Source: Anaerolineae bacterium
GTDB taxonomy: Bacteria > Chloroflexota > Anaerolineae > 4572-78 > J111
Length of the DNA stretch: 64,000 bases
Reading direction: 5' to 3'
Assembly (NCBI GenBank): GCA_023382535.1
Contig: JAHDWA010000014.1
Coordinates: 146,403-210,402 of the forward strand
Shown here: positions 60,211-64,000 of the stretch, in pieces
How positions within the stretch are numbered: the first letter of the stretch is position 1
Layout of the letters: each line of letters opens with the position of its first letter
Program-made: the position numbers and the translations under genes
Notes under the pieces: model-generated
Told to the model about the DNA's origin: nothing
Seen by the model: only the letters and a program-made list of their open reading frames with translations
The model's database searches: none

Positions 60211-60822
60211 ATGACAAAAATCCTAAACGTTAGCCAAAATGGCTCAAGCAGTTACACGGGGCAAAAAAGCCAGCTTTTTCTGCCCTCTTCCTTCCCCCGC
60301 TCAACCGGTGAAAAAATGCCCTTCGTCTTTGCTGCCAGCCGGCTGGAGAACGGGACCAAAAATATGAAGGCTTTGGAGGCGGTCGCGCCACGGTTGCCCT
60401 GGCCCATTTACATGGCCGGGCCGAAGGAGGTCAGCGGCGACCCGGCGCGACTTCGGCACATCAACGGGGTGGGACGGGTGGATTTTGAGGAACTGCAATT
60501 GTGGTTCGCCTGGGCCTCGATCTGCCTTCTGCTCGCGGGCGACGAATCCTCTCATCTGCCGGTTCTGCAAGCAGCTCGCGCGGGGTGCGCTCTGGTATTG
60601 AGCGATACCCCGAGCCTGCGCCGCGTGTGGGGTGATGCGGCGTTGTATGCCCCCTCCAATGATCCGGAAACTCTTGAGGTAGCACTTGTTTTATTAATTG
60701 TGGACTCGATCTACCGCGACATCATGGCCAAGCGGGCCTTTGCTCGTGCCCAGAAATTGGCCTCGGAACGAAGAGCGGGCAGTTACTTCTCACAGAGGAG
60801 CAGTGCATTTAAGGTCGTTTGA
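60211..60822 (+). pseudogene. Truncated glycosyltransferase (GT4-like C-terminal half)
   Basis: A 203-residue frame matching only the C-terminal nucleotide-sugar-binding half of GT4/GT-B enzymes: FVFAASRLENGTKNMKALEA, then MAGPKEVSG, LRHINGVGRVDFEELQLWFAWA, and SSHLPVLQAARAGCALVLSD. The E-x7-E motif region (normally E-x-F-G-L-x-x-L-E-A) is D-E-S-S-H-L-P-V-L-Q-A-A. The N-terminal acceptor domain is missing, and no frame in the upstream 25 bp could supply it. It is either a decayed enzyme or a single-domain partner of the fusion protein. AAGGAG before the ATG argues it is still translated. Confidence 0.65.
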
Positions 60823-60861
60823 AACCCTGAGCCTCGTCTGGAAAAAGTTGACCTAATCCAA

Positions 60862-60943
60862 AAGGTGACAGGCACTTATTGGACTACTCATTGGGCTTAT
60901 TTGAACAAAACCAGCCTGTTTTACGTTGAAAAGTGCCTGGTTT
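60862..60943 (-). repeat. Palindrome-ended interspersed element, copy e (inverted)
   Basis: AAGGTGACAGGCACTT (60862-60877) and a degraded right end AAGTGCCTGG (60931-60940). The interior reads in reverse orientation relative to copy b and aligns with it nearly end to end. Sits between the glycosyltransferase remnant and the small helical gene. Confidence 0.75.
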
Positions 60944-60948
60944 ATAGC

Positions 60949-61140
60949 TTATTCGCCTGTTTTGGGTGATGTCGAGTAAGTGTCTTCTCTTTCTTCTAAC
61001 GACTGGACCACGTGAGTCAAAATCTTTGACTGTAAGTACAGCAACTCAATGATAGTTTCGTCACCCAGTTTTCGGCCTTGCCGCCACATCTGGATACAAT
61101 TCTCAATTGACTCCAGAACTTCTTTGATCTCTTTTATCAT
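60949..61140 (-). CDS. Small helical protein downstream of htrA
   Basis: A 63-residue protein: EIKEVLESIENCIQMWRQGR, a short break, then ETIIELLYLQSKILTHVVQS, an acidic tail. Two amphipathic helices, one Cys, no membrane segment. It begins 11 bases after the htrA stop, with GGGG in that gap as a weak ribosome site. Gene status rests on spacing and helix pattern; possible helical-hairpin dimer. Function unknown. Confidence 0.55.
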   Translation of the reverse strand: MIKEIKEVLESIENCIQMWRQGRKLGDETIIELLYLQSKILTHVVQSLEEREDTYSTSPKTGE

Positions 61141-61151
61141 TTTTAACCCCG

Positions 61152-62393
61152 TTAATCTACATTTTCGGGTCGAGGCTCCAGGGTCACGGTTACATCTTGT
61201 TGCTGGCCATCGCGCAGAATAGTCAGAACTATGGTCTCACCTGGATTTTTAGAAGCCACAGTTACCAACAGATCGGCAAAATCAGCCACCGGTCTCCCGT
61301 CGGCCTCGACGACCACATCTCCTCCCACCGGCACTTCCAGCCCGCCAACTTCTTGAAAACCGGAAGAGCCTTGTAGACCCGCTTCGTCGGCGGGACCATT
61401 CGGCACCACGTCGGCAATATAGGCGCCCAACTGGCTTTCCAGTTGGTTGGCTTCCATAACCGTCAAACTCACGTCACCCCCCTGGACGCCCAGCCACGGC
61501 CATTGGTAGGCGCCATGCTCAATAAGGGTTGGGGCGATGCGCCGGACGATATTAGAAGGGATGGCAAAGCCAACCCCGGCGTTGGCCGGCATCGCACTCC
61601 GGCTCAAAATCTGCGCATTCACCCCAACAACTTCACCCCGCAGGTTGAGCAACGGCCCGCCGGAGTTACCCGGGTTGATGGCGGCGTCGGTCTGAATTGC
61701 CTGCGGAATGACAAACGGCGTCGAGCCGGTAGGAATAGTTCTGCCGACGGCGCTGACAATGCCGACGCTCATGCTGCCGCCTAATTCAAAGGGGTTGCCA
61801 ATGGCTACCACCCACTCACCCACCTGCACCTGGTCGGAGTCGGCCAGCGGCAGCGGGTGCGCGCCCTGGCCCAACTGCTCAACCCGAAGGATGGCTAAAT
61901 CGCTCTCCGCATCGGCCCCAATCACTTCAGCCTCAGCCTCAGTTCCATCATAGAAGACAACAGTGACCCGGGTGGCGTCGGCAATGACGTGATTATTGGT
62001 GACAACGTGCCCCTCGGTGTCTAAAATAAAGCCCGACCCCGCGGCTGCGCCCCCCAGCGTTTCCCGTTCAATATAAACCTGGATGCTGACCACGCCGGGA
62101 TTGAGGCGTTCGTACAGCCCGGCCAGCGAACCGGCCTCTAACCCGGGCAGCGGCGGCGTAGTGACCGTGGACGAGATGGGTGGCTCGACTCCGTCTTGAG
62201 CGGCGGGGGTGAGCGTAGGCAGCACTTCATTGGCCTGCTGCTCCTCGGCGGGCAGCTCCGGCTGGCTCACCTGCCTGACCGGCATGGCCATTGTCCGCAC
62301 CAAAGGAAACACCAGCGAACCGACCAGCACTAAAAGCAAAATCAAAATGGCGCACCCCGCGCCAATGCCCAACGTTACACTTCTTCTATTCAT
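61152..62393 (-). CDS. HtrA/DegP-type S1C serine protease
   Basis: A 413-residue envelope protease. N-terminal membrane anchor GIGAGCAILILLLVLVGSLV (about 9-28), a Pro-rich linker, then a trypsin-fold domain with the catalytic triad: NNHVIADATRV (His), ESDLAILRV (Asp) and NPGNSGGPLLN (Ser). One PDZ domain follows (about 300-405; GLQGSSGFQEVGGLEV and DLLVTVASKNPGET). It degrades or refolds misfolded exported proteins. Typical DegS/DegQ length with one PDZ. Confidence 0.93.
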   Translation of the reverse strand: MNRRSVTLGIGAGCAILILLLVLVGSLVFPLVRTMAMPVRQVSQPELPAEEQQANEVLPTLTPAAQDGVEPPISSTVTTPPLPGLEAGSLAGLYERLNPGVVSIQVYIERETLGGAAAGSGFILDTEGHVVTNNHVIADATRVTVVFYDGTEAEAEVIGADAESDLAILRVEQLGQGAHPLPLADSDQVQVGEWVVAIGNPFELGGSMSVGIVSAVGRTIPTGSTPFVIPQAIQTDAAINPGNSGGPLLNLRGEVVGVNAQILSRSAMPANAGVGFAIPSNIVRRIAPTLIEHGAYQWPWLGVQGGDVSLTVMEANQLESQLGAYIADVVPNGPADEAGLQGSSGFQEVGGLEVPVGGDVVVEADGRPVADFADLLVTVASKNPGETIVLTILRDGQQQDVTVTLEPRPENVD

Positions 62394-62497
62394 GGCTAAT
62401 TCCTCATTCTCTAAGACTCAGTATAAAAATTATCCTCTCCTTTCTCTCGTTCCCACGCTTCGCGTCAGCTTGGGGACGAGAGGACAACGAGAGGAAA

Positions 62498-63175
62498 CTA
62501 TTTCTGCCCGCCATTTTGACCGAAGGGTGACGTGCCATAATGGGCCAAAAGGTCAGCCGGATCGTGATAAATGGCAATGGCCCCGGCCAGGTCCGGGTCG
62601 GTCCAGCCCCCGCAGCGCAGAGCAATCAGGGCGATGCCGGATTTTTGGGCCGCCTGCAAATCATAAGGTGTATCACCCAGCATCACTACTTCTGAGGGCG
62701 CGTATTCCATTTTTCCCAGGGTTGCCTGAACAATGTCCGGATCTGGTTTTGAATGTTCGGCGTCGTCCGATGATGTCTTTTCCTGAATAAGGTCAGTTGC
62801 GCCGGCCATCTCCAGCAGTCTACCCAGTTCATCTTGTTCGGCTGAACTGGCGACAAATAACTCTATGCCGTCATCGTGCAGCCGCTGGAGCAGCTCTCGC
62901 GTCTGGGGGAAGGGTTTGAGGCTGGGCAAATAGTCTGTCTTAAATATCTCGGCCCGGCGCTGGCTAATGCGCCGGCCTGTGGGGCTGTCTTTGCTCAGGC
63001 CGGTGACTTCCGGCAAAAGCTTATCACTGCCCATGCCGATCAGGCGGCGAATCTGCTCAAAAGACACCTCGAAGCCTTCCGCTTCGAGCGCCTCTAGCCA
63101 GGCCTGGGCATGGGCATCGTTACTGTCAACCAAGGTTCCATCTACATCAAGGATGACTCCCTGAAAATTGGACAT
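62498..63175 (-). CDS. HAD-family hydrolase (phosphoglycolate phosphatase-like)
   Basis: A 225-residue HAD phosphatase: motif I DVDGTLVDSND (nucleophile Asp and acid Asp), a four-helix cap starting HAQAWLEALEAEGF, motif II FVASSAEQ, motif III Lys in K-T-S-S-D-D-A-E-H-S-K-P region and motif IV MLGDTPYDLQAAQKSG. Matches the beta-phosphoglucomutase/phosphoglycolate phosphatase class with a C1 cap. Substrate unclear. Confidence 0.92.
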   Translation of the reverse strand: MSNFQGVILDVDGTLVDSNDAHAQAWLEALEAEGFEVSFEQIRRLIGMGSDKLLPEVTGLSKDSPTGRRISQRRAEIFKTDYLPSLKPFPQTRELLQRLHDDGIELFVASSAEQDELGRLLEMAGATDLIQEKTSSDDAEHSKPDPDIVQATLGKMEYAPSEVVMLGDTPYDLQAAQKSGIALIALRCGGWTDPDLAGAIAIYHDPADLLAHYGTSPFGQNGGQK

Positions 63176-63261
63176 ACAAAGCTCCTTGCTGGGATTATTA
63201 AGATTTTATCACGTCCAGAACTTCACCCCTACACCAAAATGGGTGACTTTGAGGAAGCAAA

Positions 63262-63285
63262 AAGAGCTATCTTTCGATAGCTCTT
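63262..63285 (-). terminator. Intrinsic terminator of the GAGCTATC family
   Basis: AAGAGCTATC (63262-63271) and GATAGCTCTT (63276-63285), TTTC loop; the (-) strand continues TTTTTGC. It ends transcription from the histidine kinase gene. Confidence 0.88.
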
Positions 63286-63295
63286 GTCGTTACCG

Positions 63296-63332
63296 CCGTC
63301 TCGATCCCAAACTCAGTTTGGGATCGAGACGG
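63296..63332. repeat. 37-bp near-perfect palindrome
   Basis: CCGTCTCGATCCCAAACT (63296-63313), a central C, then its exact reverse complement (63315-63332). No T tract. It lies 9 bp after the kinase stop (63342) and just before the terminator hairpin at 63262. Confidence 0.8.
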
Positions 63333-63341
63333 TGCGGACGA

Positions 63342-64000
63342 TTATTTCTTGTAGCGTAAACTGATCCGTGTCCCCTGGCCGGGAGCGGTCTGAACTTCCA
63401 GGCTGCCGCCGACGCTCTCGACCCGTTCGCGCATAATCTGTAAGCCAAAACTGGAGGTTTTTTCCTTCGTTTTTTCCAGATCAAAGCCTCGCCCCTGGTC
63501 TTCGATGCTGATCAGCACCTCTCCATTTTCCTGGCCCAGCCGAATAACGGCCGAATTAACATGGGCGTGCTTGCGAACATTGATCAGGGCTTCCTGGATG
63601 GTACGGACCAGTTGGGAGGTCACTTCGGCTGAAAACTCAAACAAAGCCGGATCGGCTTCTTTCACCACCTGGATCTCCAATTTGTAAAAGCGGCGATACT
63701 TGTCAATGTATCGCTCCAACACCTCCATGAAGTCCATCCCCGCCAGCACCTTGGAGCGCAGGTTAAAAATCTCCTCGCGCACGTCGGTGTAAGTCTCGCC
63801 GATAACCTGCTTCAACTCCTGGAGATTAGCTTCAGCCGCTTCGGTATGATGGCTCAGCAGCAGGGTATGGGTCATGGCAATTTTTATATTCAAATAGCCC
63901 AAGGCCTGGGCCACCGTATCGTGCAGCTCCTGGGCCAGGCGGTTACGCTCGCGCATCTCGGCCAGGAGGGCCAGGCGCTGCTGGCTGGCTTCGGCCTCCA
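63342..64000 (-). CDS. Sensor histidine kinase, HisKA_3 type (5' end outside window)
   Basis: 219 residues of the C-terminal part; the frame is open to the window edge, so the gene continues outside. The HisKA_3 dimerisation helix holds the phosphoacceptor His in NRLAQELHDTVAQALGYLN. The ATPase domain has the N box EALINVRKHAHV, G1 IEDQGRGFD and G2 SFGLQIMRERVESVGGSLEV. The C-terminus is RISLRYKK. This NarX/LiaS-type kinase normally pairs with a LuxR-type response regulator, which would be outside the window. Confidence 0.92.
   Translation of the reverse strand, partial: EAEASQQRLALLAEMRERNRLAQELHDTVAQALGYLNIKIAMTHTLLLSHHTEAAEANLQELKQVIGETYTDVREEIFNLRSKVLAGMDFMEVLERYIDKYRRFYKLEIQVVKEADPALFEFSAEVTSQLVRTIQEALINVRKHAHVNSAVIRLGQENGEVLISIEDQGRGFDLEKTKEKTSSFGLQIMRERVESVGGSLEVQTAPGQGTRISLRYKK

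Noticed and set aside
63168..63484. Two small frames on opposite strands sharing the peptide RLDPKLSLGSRR
   Set aside because: Explained entirely by the 37-bp palindrome at 63296-63332.
1..64000. tRNA, rRNA, cobalamin or other known riboswitch
   Set aside because: All gaps over 100 bp were read on both strands; no cloverleaf, rRNA block or known riboswitch core was found.

Overview
The window reads as chromosomal DNA of moderately high GC from a free-living bacterium, most likely a member of the Chloroflexota (Anaerolineae or Caldilineae type). This is inferred from gene content, not from a marker gene: a MalT-type LuxR regulator, a RACo-like [2Fe-2S]/ASKHA protein beside a small 'virulence factor' family gene, paired M42 aminopeptidases, a TGS-type nucleoside kinase, fakA/DegV, a YceD-rpmF-fabD-fabG-nusB-tat run, DUF3309 and CGNR-type genes. 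No rRNA, tRNA, CRISPR array, phage module or intact insertion sequence is visible.

Layout. 1-4.1 kb: the end of a MalT-type regulator, a small alpha/beta-barrel protein and a CzcO-like flavoprotein (+). 4.1-14.9 kb, mostly (-): GrpB-like protein, stand-alone cyclic-nucleotide-binding domain, a repeat-domain lipoprotein, two aminotransferases, GNAT, TrmH methyltransferase, a UPF0175/DUF3368 toxin-antitoxin pair, a histidine kinase and trmFO. 15-38.5 kb, mostly (+), is the housekeeping core: RACo-like activator, FHA protein, two M42 peptidases, nucleoside kinase, EcsC-like protein, DUF4258/YgiT pair, rlmN, fakA-degV, recG-coaD, yceD-rpmF-fabD-fabG-nusB-tatB-tatC and a cyclic-2,3-DPG-synthetase-like GTPase. 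rpmB lies on the (-) strand inside this block. 38.5-64 kb is more accessory: hydrolase, alcohol dehydrogenase, a probable Pho-boxed small RNA, SUMF1-domain protein, CGNR regulator, hydroxyproline dehydratase-like enzyme, a signalling/regulator cluster (pseudo-receiver, STAS, excisionase-like HTH, NB-ARC regulator), stress proteins, an SDR, an ABC exporter, DUF3309, ctaB, a glycosidase-like/epimerase fusion with a truncated glycosyltransferase, HtrA, a HAD phosphatase and a histidine kinase cut by the window end.

The most unusual content is non-coding. (1) Short degenerate tandem arrays with a 7-8 bp period but different unit sequences fill most intergenic spaces between about 9 and 37 kb. They very often begin at, or supply, the stop codon of the upstream gene, and one lies inside trmH. 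(2) A family of about 60-95 bp palindrome-ended elements (GGTGACAGGCACTT ... AAGTGCCTGTCACC) occurs five times in both orientations, and two copies supply the stop codon of the preceding gene. (3) Five intrinsic terminators share a GAGCTATC stem, all between 50.8 and 63.3 kb. (4) A Pho-box-like triple repeat with exact 11-bp period precedes a structured 145-nt intergenic segment that ends in an intrinsic terminator, a good candidate for an undescribed small RNA. Two small genes, rpmB (59 aa) and a DUF3309 gene (51 aa), are added from direct translation.
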